DNA of 64,000 nucleotides from positions 16,913,827 through 16,977,826 of the forward strand of contig CM026551.1 in assembly GCA_015143295.1 (NCBI GenBank), given 5' to 3'. The first letter of the stretch is position 1; every line of letters starts with the position of its first letter. Position numbers and translations under genes: made by a program. Positions 30,138-42,653 of this stretch are shown in pieces. The DNA is from Tetracentron sinense (taxonomy: Eukaryota > Streptophyta > Magnoliopsida > Trochodendrales > Trochodendraceae). The notes beneath the pieces are model-generated. The model was not told the origin of the DNA, searched no databases, and saw only the letters and a list, made by a program, of their open reading frames with translations.

Positions 30138-33100
30138 CCTGTTCTTCTTCTTGGCTATTTATTTTTGAGCTGTGTTCATTTATGTGTTACTCTACATGAC
30201 ATTTCATTATTGACAAATCTAAAAGGGTCATGCAATGCAATTAATTGCAAGTATATATATGCATGTGGCTGAATGTTATTCTCTGGTTAGTGGGATGTGA
30301 TTGATGTTCCCTCTTCGATCTCTCTTTCCCTGTAAGGTATCTGGTGTTAAAGAGGCAGTGATTCATGAATCCATTTGTTCACACATTGTACTTGAAAGAG
30401 TTTTAACTGTTCCTAGGTCTTGATGGGGTTTAGTGGGTTCAAATTTCGGTCTCATATCTTTTGTATCTCTTCAGGTGTCTAAAGCTTCGAATGACTTCAT
30501 ATCGGAAACGCGGGAACAATCTGACTGGTATGCTATTACCTCCTGAATTATTTTGTGCCTGTTACTTCTTTACTACCGGATGAAGTATTTATGGATCCTG
30601 TCTTACTTTTGGCTCATTGCAAAACTAAATACGATTGTTTTGGTGATATCATAGTATCAAAGTTCTCCCATTTTTTTTTTTAAAGTTCCAAAAAATTTTG
30701 GTTTTTTGTTAAATGATTGATTCACCAAGTATTTGCAACTTTTTGAGAAAATTGCAATTGTTTCAAAGTCTCAAATTTTGTGAATTAAACCTTGTACTTT
30801 TACTATCCATTCATAATTGAATACGAATTTGGATATTGATATAGCCGATTAAATAAATAACCGTCAGATTATGTAATATATATATGTGTGTGTGTGTGGT
30901 GTAAGTTTATGAGATTAAAATATTTCTGTTGATATTTACTTTTAAATAATTTTAAGAAATTAAATTATTATTTTAATATACATGAGGATAAAACATTAAT
31001 TTATCATTTTAAAAATATAATTTATATTTTTTTTGGATTTTTAAAAGTAATTGAATAATTCAAATATTATCCAAATTTGGATATTTTAATTGGAGCCGGA
31101 TACAAATACTCTTTCACTTTTTATTGAATATTTAATTGAATTAGATAGTTTGATGTGCAATTGAATAAGAATTCGGATATACTACTCGGCTTCGAATTCG
31201 CTTCATATACAGCTCTACATAGAACTATAAGTCAGGGTGTTCTGTGGAAGTGCTCCTATCTTGTTATAAGTTATAACCAACAACTTAACCGTGTAACGGG
31301 TTTAAAAGGGCATGTGGTGGATTGAGGTCTTACCACCAAGTGAAGATAATCATGTTGTTTTTCTTCTTTGATTAGATTGGCAGCTGCCAAACGCGTTCTC
31401 TGTATAAAATTAATTATAAAAATGAAAACTTTTGAGAATATATTTTTTTTTTTTAATCAAAATGAGAAAATTAGTAGTAGTGTCAAACAGCCCCTACATG
31501 TTTATTTATTGAGGTGTGCTAGCCCCAATCTCATTTACTCCAAATTTCTCCATAGACGCAAGATGAACACTTGGAGAACTTTTATTATTTTAATAGTTTA
31601 AAAAGCAAAAGTCAAAAACTGGTTGCCATTTGTTTGGCCCCAGTTGCGTCTTTGGAAGATATGCGACTGGGGCTAGCAAAATCCTTTATTAAATCCAGGA
31701 GAGAGTAAATATATATTCCAAGCGGGCCATAGACATCCCTGATGACATTGTCACTCAAGAAAATTAGGGTTTTGGCCGACCCCATTGTGACGCAGAAGCA
31801 TAAAGATGTGGCAAAAATGGGAGAAAATATATGGGTCCCAAAAAACAATCTCTTACAAGGCAAGTTAAAGAAGAAAGAGGAGAGGGAAAGGCCACATGCA
31901 ACCCATTCGCATCATACTCAAAGATCTCGGCTGTCCTGTCCTCATGTGTGACTTTTTGAATTTGGTGGGGTGACCCTACCATCACTCAAAAGCCCCATGT
32001 TCTCAGCAACAACCCAATATCAGAGCTAGCCTCCAAGGTTTGCACCATTTTGTTCCTACTTTCCATGCCAGGGATCTCTAAAGGACGCCCTATAAAATGA
32101 AAATTGTAAGGGTGACTGGTTGCACGACACTGCCCCACCAAAGACCAAAAGCTCTGACTGTCAAATCCTATTTATCATCTCACCTAATTATTTATTCATT
32201 TACGAGACATTACTTGTCATGGTTAAAGAAGTAGACATATCAACTGCGTAACTACACTCGAAAACTGAATTCCCCTTACAAGATGTATACACAGCTTTCT
32301 GTCTTTGGCATTTCCATTCTAACTAATTTAGATTTTGCTAGCGTTAGGACACTTCATTCCTGACAAAACGGACCATACTCCAAAGTGTTTAGACGTAATA
32401 TTTAGATGAGCGGGCCTTAGATGCTTCATTCTTAACGAGGTGGCTCACACCCAAAAGTGTTTGTCGTTTTGCCAAACATGAGCCTCAAAGGACCGTGTCT
32501 AAAGCTAGCACTCCTCTACTAATTTTAATCATCACAATACAATGAGGAATCTAAAATAGTGTTACCAATAGGGAAAATCTAATCGGTCTCAGGTGAGGTC
32601 CACCCACGGTCAAAGTGGGTGGAAGCCTTTCAATCCAATTTTACCTCGTGGACCCAACTAAGGGTGTCAATGGGCTTGAACTTGATTTTTGAATAGACCC
32701 GAGCATGGCTCGTTTACAAGAGGTTTTGAATATTTAGTTAAATTGAGGGAATCAATTGGTTGGGTTGGCACTTATCAACCCTGTTTTTCTCATAGAAGTT
32801 GGAACCAAGACCTGCCTAGTGGGTAGGGGTGTCAACCGGTGGGGTCGATACCCGGGAGGGGTCATCCTGCCCAAGAATGTAGAAGAATTTATTTCTTTTG
32901 GGGTGGTTTTAGTAAACGGGCCTTAACAGGCTAGGTCAGTTGGGCCAAACCCGATATAGTTTAACCAGCCTCGAGCTTAAGTGTCTGAGCCCAAGCCCGT
33001 TCCCAACTATTTAATTAGGCTAGGCCACAGGCCAGCCTAGTCCATTAACACCGAGATGGCTGTAACCCCCTTCCTGTTAGGTTGTTTTGTAACCAATGTG

Positions 33101-36100
33101 CAATGGGTCATTGTGGGATCGGATTTGGTCTGGCCCTCGCCAGACCCTCACAAAGCCTCCTTCACTTCTCTTAACTCTAGTTAAGAAATTTTACTTATAA
33201 ATACTATTGAATTATTAAATTCCACTATTTTCAATAACAAAACTTTAACTTTCATTTTCCAACTTTCTCATTAGAGAAGTAAAATCATTTTCAATAGTTG
33301 CTGGCGAAGAGACCCTTAACATAAGAGATACCAGATACTCTTTAAGCATGTCAATTAACATTTCCGTTAGCATGCACAAGAATATGTGGCACAATCAGAC
33401 TGCTTTTGGTAGTCCTTGCCAGTAACTATTAGAGGATCCTAAGTCAGAATATAATTCCAAAATTTTTTTATTTTTTTTTGGTAAACTCAATCATACCACA
33501 AGGCAATGACTGAAGGCAAAGACAAGGGAATTTCTATTAGGCACCTAACAAAAGAATTGCTCAAGGGATCTATTGCCTTTTTTTTTTCTTCTCTTTCCGT
33601 AGATAATCTCATCTTATATCTTATCCAGTGACGTTCGAATGAGCAGAGAGACAATCGAGGGCACCGGATACTCCTCTCTCTTACTGCTTTTTCTTTTTCT
33701 CTTTTTCCTCTTCTTCTTTGTCCATAAGAAACGAAAAGAGTAACAGAGGAGAGTGGAAAAGATAAAGAGAATGGTAGCATATATGTCCAGTTCTCAAGTT
33801 CGTTTGACGTCCAAAATTCGACAAGTATTACTTTCCATTAATGACAAGAGACAATACCCTTTTTTTTCTGTCTTTTTTCAAGCTATCTCTACCCATTTTA
33901 TAGATACCCGCAAGAAGAGGCAATCCAAAGTCCAAAGGCGTGTACAGCAAGAAAAGTGCCTCTGGTTCCTACCTTACCTTTTTGGATGAAGAGTAAAGCA
34001 AGTGGGGTCCGCACTTCAAGGACCCACTGTAAATGCCTGACATGCACTCCTCCTACTTAAAAGCTCTTCACCAAAGACTTTCTTGTATGTGTGTGTACTC
34101 ACATCGTTTCTCTGTCTATCTATTATTTGCTGTACTATAGTCAAAGGAAATAGAAAACGCCCCCTTTATACTCATCCCTTAGGGTTAGCCGTTAATCTGG
34201 TTTTTAGAAAAACAAAAAAATTAATTTGAATTTAATTAAGCTTAATCATGGTTAAAAATGTGTTACATTTCTTACTAGTTCCATCCTAAACTACCGGAAA
34301 CAATGCCGGGTCCACTTTCCGGTCGTCCACTATCTCCCATAAGAAGACAATAATATGACACTTTTTATTTTTTTTATTTTTAAGATTCCATCATATTTAT
34401 TTTGTCTACTTGCGTAAAAATAATAAAAACTAAAAGAGGGTAGACGACTGGAAAGTGGTCCAAACATTGCTCAACCGCCAAAATAGCATTACACCCTCCT
34501 TTCTCCTTAACATGTTTATTAATTCAAGTAAATTTGGTAAAATTCTACTGCTTCTCCTCCAAAATTAATATTTTAATTCTTTCAGATTGTACAGTATTGG
34601 TTAAAATTTTGATATTCAGGTCGAAATATTTACAATTGATTTTTAGTTTTTAAATATAATATTGATATTTATCAAAATATACCAATTTTTATATTTACTT
34701 AAATTTTGTATTTTTATTTTTTAATTATAAGGTTTTGTGTGAGGAATAAATAATAATAATAATTTATTGTTAGACTACAAATTTAAAGATTTGTATCCAT
34801 CATTGTGATAAGATACCTAATAAATTAAAATACTTCAGATTCTTTAACAATTCTGCTAACCTATTCAAACTAGAAAATTTAAATATTTGGGTACTTAATT
34901 ATAATTATTTAATTTTTATAAAGATAATAATTATTTTTAACCTAAAATATTATTATAGGACACCTAATAGGCTATGATACTTAAAGATTCTAAATCACTT
35001 CTACCTATTTAAACTATTAAGCTCCCAACTTTTATTTTGGGTACTGAAGCTCCTAACTTAATGAAGTTAAATTTTAGAAAGAAATCTGGTACGGTAAGAG
35101 ATCCTTCAAGATGAGTTCAAAAACCTCGTCTCTTGTCTTGAATAAAATTTATCTATAGCCTCCTGTATTAGGAGAAAAGAGGCGCTTGTAGTTTGGTCCC
35201 CTAGCTTTAGACATAGGCTAAACTATTGAGAGGTAGAAGATTTATTCCAATTGTTTACACACTTTTTCTTCTGTCAAACTGTATACAATGCATAGTCGAT
35301 AGAGATGTAAGATTGTGGTCAATGGACAACAAATAACAGTTCATAGTGAGGTCGTCAATGCAGGTCTATTTGATCAAGCTTGCTTTTTTTGTATCGGCTT
35401 TTTTATCATCCTAGCATTCTATATAAAATATCATTTTTTCTCTTATCCATAATGCTGGTCATTAGATAAGATTCTCACATGTAATCACTTAAAAATAGAA
35501 TGTGAGGATATAACAAATAGATGTTTTATGTGTTATGAAGGCTTAGGAGTAAGTAAATCAGCTATTGATACATTGTACCTTAAATTTTTTGGGGTGGCAT
35601 ATTCTTTGATCGGAGATTATATGGACTTTTCCTAGTTTCCATCAAAATTAAATTTTATCAAAATCTTTACATGGTCTAATTTTTTTTATAAAATACATAT
35701 TAATAAGATTATTTGTCTTCTAAATTTATAATATATTATGTACATATAGAAAATTATATAAAGAATAAGAGCTGATATTGCATTAGAAAAGATAAAAGTA
35801 GTGAAGCCAAATACTGACCCTTGGTAAAGCCATAATCGGTTAAGGTTGTGAAGTATAAATGAGAGTATATTTGGGAGTAACTCTTGTATAATTAGTTAGT
35901 AGTATAAAATTCTCAAAAAGATAAAAAAAAAAAAAAAAATTGTATCAAATTAAATATATCAAGCATATTTTTTAGTGAGAGTGTAAAAAGGGGGCTCCCC
36001 ATGAAAGAGTGCTCCCCTTCATATTTAAATTGTTCTTTAATTATATACTGATAGTAAAAATACTATTCAAATTCATTATATGCTGAATAAATTGACTATA

Positions 36101-36232
36101 TTTTATATTTCAGTTAAAAAAAGAAGGAAAGTGCTGGTCCGGATTCACTGGCACTGGGCCGGATAACTAATGGGACAATTACATGAGCAAACCAATTCGA
36201 TACGAACTGGATACAGATTATCCGTATATCCA
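30138..36232. other. Intergenic region without recognised genes
   Basis: About 6 kb between the two genes. A small splice-like segment is at 30476-30531. A G/C-richer stretch at about 32650-33060 (GGGTGTCAA, GGGGTGTCAACCGG, GCCCAAGCCCGTT) looks like hAT-type MITE remnants. A stretch at 33480-34100 has short open frames on both strands but no family likeness. From 34200 to 36150 it is very AT-rich. I see no convincing coding region. Confidence 0.55.
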
Positions 36233-36409
36233 TTGTTGGCAATTTCAAGAAAGGAACACCCGAATCATAGATAGCTACAAGGATTCAGAAAAGCTTCTCT
36301 CTCCTCCCACCAGATTTATACAGCAAATATTAAATCAAGTTTATGTTTTTCTTCCTCTCTCTTTTTTTTAATATCTCCTGTGCAACTGTAAAACCGAGTT
36401 TGAATGAAT

Positions 36410-37796
36410 TTACAATTTCGCATAATCATTGAACCTTGATATCTGCTCTCTCATGGTTCGCAAGATCTCCGCCATGGATGGCCTCAGACTAGGCTGTTGC
36501 CGAAGGCATAACGCTGATATGGAAGCCATAGCTATAGCTTCATCAAGGTCGAACTCTCCTGCCAGCCGGGGATCCACCATTTCTGCCACCATCTTCGTGT
36601 TCCCGAGTGTTGGGCCTGCGATTGACGTCAAAAGCTGTTCTTTCTCTGAACAAAAGGCTTCGATTCCAGTGACCAGTTCCAGAAGAATCACCCCAAAACT
36701 GTAAACATCGTTCTTTTTCGATGCGATTCCCGTTCTCAAGTAATGGGGATCGATGTAACCTGGAGAACCCATTACTGGGTTCATCGATGATGGCACAACC
36801 ATCGAAGAAAATCCCATTTTCGCGAACCCGAAATCACATAGTTTGCAGTTGAGCTGCTCGTCAAGGAGGATGTTTGATGCTTTAATGTCGCAGTGAACGA
36901 TTTGGGGGCTGCAGTTATCATGGAGGTATTCGATCGCTTCAGCTAACTGGAAAGCAATGGACATGCGTTTCCTCCAAGAAAGCACTGAATCACTTCCTCC
37001 ACCAACTCCTCGATCATGGAGTTTCTCGTGCAAGCTTCCATTTGGAACGTACTCGAACAACAAAGCCCCTTCTTCTGTAACAACCCAAAATAAAATAAAA
37101 TAGAAATGCTTTAGAATTTAGAACTGAGGGAGAAAGATTGCAAAACAAAAATCCGGAAGGAAATGACAAAAAAAAAAAAAAGACACCTCTTTCATCGCAG
37201 TAGCCAAGAAACTTAACGATGTTCTCATGTCGAACTTGAAGAAGAATTTGGAGTTCCTGCTTGAAGACTCGGTTAAGACGCTCACTACTGCTATGGATCT
37301 TGAGTGCTCCAAGAGTCGAATCCGTGAAGTAAGCGAGATAGACAGTACTGAACCCTCCTTCACCAATCACGCGAGAGAAATTCATGGTGAGCCTCTCTAT
37401 CTCGTTCCAACAAAATCTCCTCACAGAAAAAATCTTTTTTTCACACAAAAGTTCCTCAGAATCCGGCAAATTTGGAACAATAGGAGTATCGGAGACTGCC
37501 CCACGTTCAGAATCATCTGCGACTCTCTTGGGTTTGCGTCTGATCTTGAATATGAGGAACCTGAGGAAGGCCATGAGGAATACCCAAGTAATGAAAATAC
37601 CCAGAACGCTAAGAACAATGATGATGATTCTTGGATTGAAGTGGTGGGTGCCTGAAACTTTTAAAGGGGGTGTGGGTGGAGTTGCAGAAATGGAAGCTGC
37701 ACAGAAGGAGAGATGAGAGAAAAGGAAGGAGACAGAGAGAGAAGCAGCAGATCTAGACCTGATTACTGATTTATTAGTAAAATGGGAGGACGCCAT
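36410..37796 (-). CDS. Receptor-like protein kinase A (At1g33260/At4g10390-like), non-RD
   Basis: Two exons: 37796-37187 and 37074-36410, with a 112-bp intron (G|GTGTCT...TTACAG|AA); 424 aa. I start at the second Met (37796; GTCCATGGCG context), because residues from there form a signal peptide. An upstream in-frame ATG at 37832 would add 12 residues. Layout: signal peptide ~1-38, a very short outer region, membrane helix ~57-83, then kinase. Visible motifs: glycine loop IGEGGFSTVY (144-153), Lys166, catalytic Asp266 in HCDIKASN, DFG 284-286, GYIDPHY (309-315), DVYSFGV. The HRD arginine is Cys, so it is a non-RD kinase. The best family memory is the plant RLKs At1g33260/At4g10390; no ligand is known to me. 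The C-terminus (RFNDYAKL) differs from gene B through a deletion. Confidence 0.9.
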
Positions 37797-37900
37797 GGAC
37801 GAGGAATCTGACACGCGGAAAATGCCTATCATCTCCCCAAGTTTGATTATGAAGTTGGACCAAGAGAGAGGAGAAAGAAAAGGGAGAGAGGGAGAGGAAA

Positions 37901-37907
37901 CTTATAG
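37901..37907 (-). promoter_or_regulatory. Possible TATA box of kinase A
   Basis: Minus-strand CTATAAG lies about 105 bp upstream of the start codon and is followed by a CT-rich leader. The same word and leader are kept in gene B. There is no direct evidence of the transcription start. Confidence 0.45.
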
Positions 37908-38025
37908 TGCAAAGAAGCTTTCAGCCCCACAACAGGGAAGCGACATCCATCTGAGATTCCAATACTCTTAACAGCTATTCCTTCTATATTAATCTCAACG
38001 TTGACCGTCTACCCCATTTCTATTC

Positions 38026-39467
38026 GGGGGGTTTTGCATATCACCTGTTGCATTCTACCTGTTTTTGCAAATATGAGTAACACTTTTACAAATTAACTCA
38101 TGGTTTTGCACCCGTTTATTCCTCAATCCCTACTTTCGTTGGCTTTCGCTTGTTAGTTTTAGAAATATGATATTTCATAACCTCACAAAATCTTTAATTA
38201 CCCTTGGGTTAATAAGTTTTAACCTTTGTGATTAAGATTCTCACCTTTAGGGATAAAACATCTAACCTTGATTTTTTTTTAAATAAAAAAATTAATATGT
38301 CCCTTTTAACTATCTTTAACTTAGGTTAAGTTACACTAACCCTTAGAGTTAAAACATCTAATTTTGGTTTTAAAAGAAAAAAATTAACGTCACCCCTTTG
38401 AACTACCTTTAACAATGGTTAAAATTTATTAACCCTCAGGGTTAAAGCATCTAACCTTGCGTTTTAGAAGAAAAAAATTAACGTGTCCCTTTAACTATGG
38501 TTAAGATTCACTCATCCTTAGGGGTAAAACATCTAACTTTGTATTTTTGAAACAAAATTCATAAACATTTAAGGTGTTCCCTTTTAACTCCCTTTAACTG
38601 TGATTAAGATCAGCTAACCCTTGGGGTTAAAGCATCTAACACTAGTTTTTAGAAAAAAAATAATAAAAATTTAACTTATCTTTCAACTCCCTTTAACTAT
38701 GGTTAGGGTTCACTAACCCTTATGGAAGGGGACATGTTAATTTTTTTTAAACACCAAGGACCAAGGTTAGATGTTTTAACCCTAAGGAGTAATTGATCTT
38801 AACCACAATTAAAGAGAGTTAAAAGGGATAACTTAAAATTTTAATTTTTTAAAACCAAAGTTAGATGCTTTAACCACGGTTAAAATGATTTAAAAGACAC
38901 GATTAAATTTTTTATTAGGGTGAGTGAATTTTAACCACAGTTAAAGGGAGTTACAAAGCGAAACATTAATTTTTCTAAATTTTTTTCTTAAAAACATGGT
39001 TAGATGATTTAATCCTAAGAGTTAATGAATCTTAACCACTGTTAAAGGGAGTTCAAATGGGACATGTTAATTTTTTTCTTTTAAAACCAAGGTTAGATGT
39101 TTTAACTCTAAGTGTTAATATATCTTAACCTAAGTTAAAGGGAGTTAAAAAGGGACACATTAATTGGTTTTTTTTTTTTAAAGCTAGGTTTAGATGTGTT
39201 ATCCCTAAGGGAGTGAATCTTAATCACAAGGGTTAAAACCTATTAACCATAGTTCAAGTATAGTTAAAAGCTTTGTGAGGTTATGAAATATTATAAGGGC
39301 ATAATAATCGTTTTCCTAATAATAACAATTCAAAGCATGACAAAATTAGAGATTGCAGGTTGTTTGTCCGGATGGTTGTTAAACCATGAGTTAATTTACA
39401 AAAATGTTACTCATAACAGTGTATTTGCAAAGCTAGTAGAATACAACAACTTATATACAAAAACCCC
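38026..39467. mobile_element. Foldback element FB-A with head-to-head ~95-bp repeat arrays
   Basis: The ends are a long inverted repeat (about 100 bp): GGGGGGTTTTGCATAT and the reverse complement GGGGTTTTTGTATAT, both leading to AAATTAACTCATGGTTT. The interior holds about five units reading CTAACCTTGG-type on the left, and about five in the opposite sense (CCAAGGTTAGATG) on the right. The orientation changes near 38735. Flanks TTTCTATTC and TTTCTAATT may be a 9-bp target duplication. Block copy B shows the empty site (CCCCATTTTTAATTCTAATTC). There is no coding sequence. Confidence 0.7.
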
Positions 39468-39560
39468 TTTCTAATTCTACCCCTTAGAATTACACAACAA
39501 CTTATATGCAAAAACCCCTTTCAAATTCTACCCCTTTGAATTCTAGCTTCCAACCTTCCA
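39468..39560. repeat. Short duplication of the FB-A right end
   Basis: ACAACTTATATGCAAAAACCCC and the following TTTCAAATTCTACCCC repeat the right end of FB-A once more before normal flanking sequence resumes. Confidence 0.6.
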
Positions 39561-39680
39561 TTACCAACACCATTTTTCTCTTTCTCACAAGATGGCGCAA
39601 AATTGAAGTAAGGAAGCAAAAAAATATTAAAAAAGATAGAGGGATCCCCCCACCTTTTTTTCCCCGTGAGTGCCCACAGC

Positions 39681-40424
39681 CAATAGCAAACTTGTCCTTA
39701 ATTAAATGACTTAGGATTTTCTCCTGTTTGTGCTGGACTCCCAAGTGTCATACGAGTGCACAAGGCAACGTCTTGGTTGGCATGCACTCGTATACGTGAC
39801 GCCTTTTGAGTGGGTGTTGGCGGTCTTCTCACCGCACCAACGAAGAGTCGTGTCCAATTAAATTCTAGAAACTACACTCTTTTGGTCTCTCGTAGCAGAA
39901 TTGTCAATTGATATATTCACTCACCAACAAATACTAATCAAACTAAGAGATTAATAGAGCTCTAATTGAATAGGTAATCGGAACAACTCAAAAAAAAAAA
40001 ACCTTCGGAGAGGGTATTTATGAAAAAAATAGTGATCTTTTTATTGGTAGTTGCAAAACTACCATTGTGGTGCCCAAAGTAGGGCTATCAATCCGGCACT
40101 TTTATGAGGGGCCTGGCCCAACCCTTCAAACCCTGGTGAATGAAGGTCGGGCCTGGTAAGACCTAGGCCAACCCTAGCCCAAGGCTTGTTTTGAGTTGAA
40201 TCACTTATCTACTCAACCGAAGCTCCAGTTCATCCATAGGGTGGGTAACATATACCCAAAAACGAAAACAAAATTAAAAAAAAATGTAAAACTTAAAATC
40301 TAGGTAAACATTAATCAAAGTTAATCGCTAAGTTAACTAGGATTTTTAATAAAAGTGAGAGACAATTAATTTTAATAACATGTATCTCTTTTTTATTGGC
40401 TAATGTGATAAAAAATGAGAGAGA
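39681..40424. other. Non-coding spacer in block A
   Basis: At about 39750-39930 it is weakly similar to block B (CGTCTTGGTTGGCATGCA, GTGACGCC). At 40080-40200 a GC-richer piece (GGGCTATCAATCCGGC, GGCCTGGCCCAACCC) resembles a MITE remnant. No gene. Confidence 0.45.
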
Positions 40425-41239
40425 GCCCTCAGACAATTTACTCTTCGAAAGACTGAAACTAAACACATAAAAGGGAAGTATTTGGATTTATTTATTTCAC
40501 CTTCTGATTTGCTACAATCCTGCGATGAGGATGTGGAGAGAAGGGGAGCATTTCATCATCTGGGACCAGCAGAATTTGACTTACATAACTCATTAATTAT
40601 TGCATACAATGTATTAAATTAATTAATATGGAGTTTTGGAGTATGACTTTGCTAACAGGACTAAGTTAATCAAAATTTTGCTTGAGAATAAATTTTTATT
40701 ATTTTATAAACAACACAAAACAGAATATTGTATAAATATTACATTAAATTAAAGAAAGTATTTAATATTAAATAATCTTCACCAATTAAAGGATGTCGAG
40801 AAATACAAACTTGGCTAACGTGTGTGTTAGTTTAATACCACAGTGGATTTTTCCCTTTTATTTTATTTTACATTTTAAATACAAAGAGGAGCTCTACTTC
40901 ATGTCATTGAGGGGAGCTCCCCTTTTTACATTGTGATAAATTACCCCAATCTCCTTTTAGTAATTACAATTGTGTCACTATCCTTGTAAATAGAGGAGCT
41001 CGCTTCAACACTGTAATGCAAAGCAGAGCTCTGGCTCAAAATTATCTCTTTATTTTATACTCTTATTTAATTCAAGTTCTAAATTGACAAATTCCCAACC
41101 TAACGCAGAGACACCCTCGTGCCAGTCTGAGATGCAGACTTCCATACTCTCCTCACTTACTTCCATACTCATCGTCACATAGTGTCATTTGTTGTGTTGT
41201 TATTATCCTTGAACATGTTAAGAAAACAACTTTTCCTTA

Positions 41240-41545
41240 ATGCTATGTTTGGTTGTCGAGAAAATAGGTGAAAATATGGAAAAGAAAAGAAAATTTTGAA
41301 TTTCTAATACAATTTTTAGTTGAGTTTTATCTCATTTTCTTTTCTTTTCCATGTTTTTACTTATTTTCTTAGCAACCAAACATAGGGTTATGCTATGTTG
41401 GTTTGTTGTGAAAATAGGTAAAAACATGGAAAAGAAAAGAAAATTTTGGATTAATACAAGTTTTAGTTGTGTTTTGCCTAATTTTATTTTATTTTCCATG
41501 TTTTCACTTATTTTCTTGACAACCAAACATAGGGATAGTGTTAAT
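41240..41545. mobile_element. Two adjacent Tourist-like MITEs sharing a TTA site
   Basis: Each is about 145 bp and nearly palindromic. They start TGCTATGTTTGGTTG or TGCTATGTTGGTTTG and end CAACCAAACATAGGG. TTA occurs before, between and after them. Both contain ACATGGAAAAGAAAAG paired with CTTTTCTTTTCCATGT. The short open frames here are by-products of the palindromes. Confidence 0.65.
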
Positions 41546-41589
41546 TATCGTTAAACTTTTTCAATAGTGTCAGTTATCGTTGCTATCCC

Positions 41590-42285
41590 TTGTCAAACGG
41601 ACGGGCCGGCGAATGGGCAACCCATTTGTGCTTCGTGTCATGCCGTGTCGGCCCACCTAATTAAACGTGTCATGCTGGCCCACTAATAAAACATGGAGCC
41701 CAGGCATGGTCCATGGCGGGTCCGTGTCGTGCCGTGCATGGCCAGCCCGCGTGCCCTTTTTTCTAATTTTTAAATTAAATTTATAATTATAAAATTAAAA
41801 TACAAAGACATCAATATTAATCTAAAATTCAAAAAAGTATCATTATATTTATCTTTAAAATTTATAATACCCCTAAAACTAATAGTTATATAGTTGTTGA
41901 GAATGCTATTTTGGTCATTTGTGAACTTAAATGACCGATTTCTACTTCTGCCCCTCAAACTAAGTTGTTTTATAGCTGTTGGAGGGCTAAAAATGTAAGC
42001 ATCAAAATAAAAAAATTTGTTGGAGAAATTGGGTTAAGCGGGCTGAGCATAGAGGCCCACGTGTCCGTCGTGCCTAGGTCGTGCCCATGCATGTCTCATG
42101 TGTCGTGTCGTGTCGTGCTGGTCCACTGGCAAAAAAAATAGAACCCAGTTACGGTCCACCAGGCAGGTCGTGCCGTGTCAACCCACCTATTAAACGTGTC
42201 GTGTCGTGCAATCCCACCTTGGAACGGGCGTGCCCATGCCCATGCCGGCCCACGTACTGTGGGTCATTTTTACACTCCTACCCTT
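41590..42285. mobile_element. GC-rich MITE or TE remnant
   Basis: Both ends are rich in GGGCCGGC, CGTGTCGTGC and GCCCACCTATTAAACGTG words around an AT-rich centre. Direct flanks near 41215 (CATGTTAAGAAAACAAC) and 42289 (CATGGTAAGGAAACAGC) suggest that the whole 41.2-42.3 kb stretch was inserted or duplicated in U1. U2 lacks it. Confidence 0.5.
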
Positions 42286-42510
42286 CAACATGGTAAGGAA
42301 ACAGCTTTTTCAATCGAGGAGGTTATGGTTTCGAGTTATAACCAAAGAGGACAAGTAAAGTAGTGACACTTGTCACTATGACAGAGCGTTTTGAAAGTTT
42401 GGCTCGAATAACTCCAAATGAACTATCTTTTATGGGATTTATTTTCCTGCAGAGCTCTGATTGATATTTAAACACATCTTTTATTAAAATTTCTATTAAT
42501 TGACAATTTT

Positions 42511-42653
42511 AGCTTTTTTTGTTTTTATTTTACTAGGTGTATCATTTATTAATGGTTAGTTGGTTAGCATGAGAGTGGAGCTCTTGTGACTCGTCAACGA
42601 GGGGATTGGATCATAGACCTCCCTCGACAGAGAAGCCACACACTACCACTGGC
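42511..42653 (-). mobile_element. tRNA-derived SINE in U1
   Basis: The minus-strand head GCGCCAGTGGTAGTGTG and B-box-like TGATCCAATCCCC are followed by a tail of A and T-rich runs. U2 and U3 show the empty site between ATTTTAGC and ATTAAACATG. Its head matches the SINE at 44211-44386 (CAGTGGTAGTGT). Confidence 0.65.

Larger units (their letters stand above)
36233..39680. repeat. Duplicated block, copy A (kinase A and flanks)
   Basis: Similarity to 50826-52760 begins near GTTGG(C/T)AATTTC and covers the 3' flank, the whole kinase gene and its promoter. It continues through GTTGACCGTCTACCCCATTT to CTTTCTCACAAGATGG(C)GCAAAA. Copy A holds an extra 1.44-kb element (38026-39467) that copy B lacks. 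Weaker similarity continues further (39750-39930 against about 54650-55140), so the original duplicated block was larger. Confidence 0.8.

Noticed and set aside
31612-31985. Overlapping open frames of 69-83 codons
   Set aside because: There is no splice or start context and no family match. Open frames on both strands at once suggest chance.
36429-37716. Open frames on the + strand across kinase A (and 51047-52332 across kinase B)
   Set aside because: They are antisense shadows of the kinase exons. Kinase motifs, splice sites and phase all support the minus strand.
38200-39200. Telomere-like AACCCTAA and GGTTAG words
   Set aside because: They occur once per ~95-bp unit, are not in 7-bp tandem runs, and lie within a mobile element.
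41332-41554. Paired open frames on both strands
   Set aside because: They come from the palindromic Tourist-like MITEs and are near mirror images of each other.
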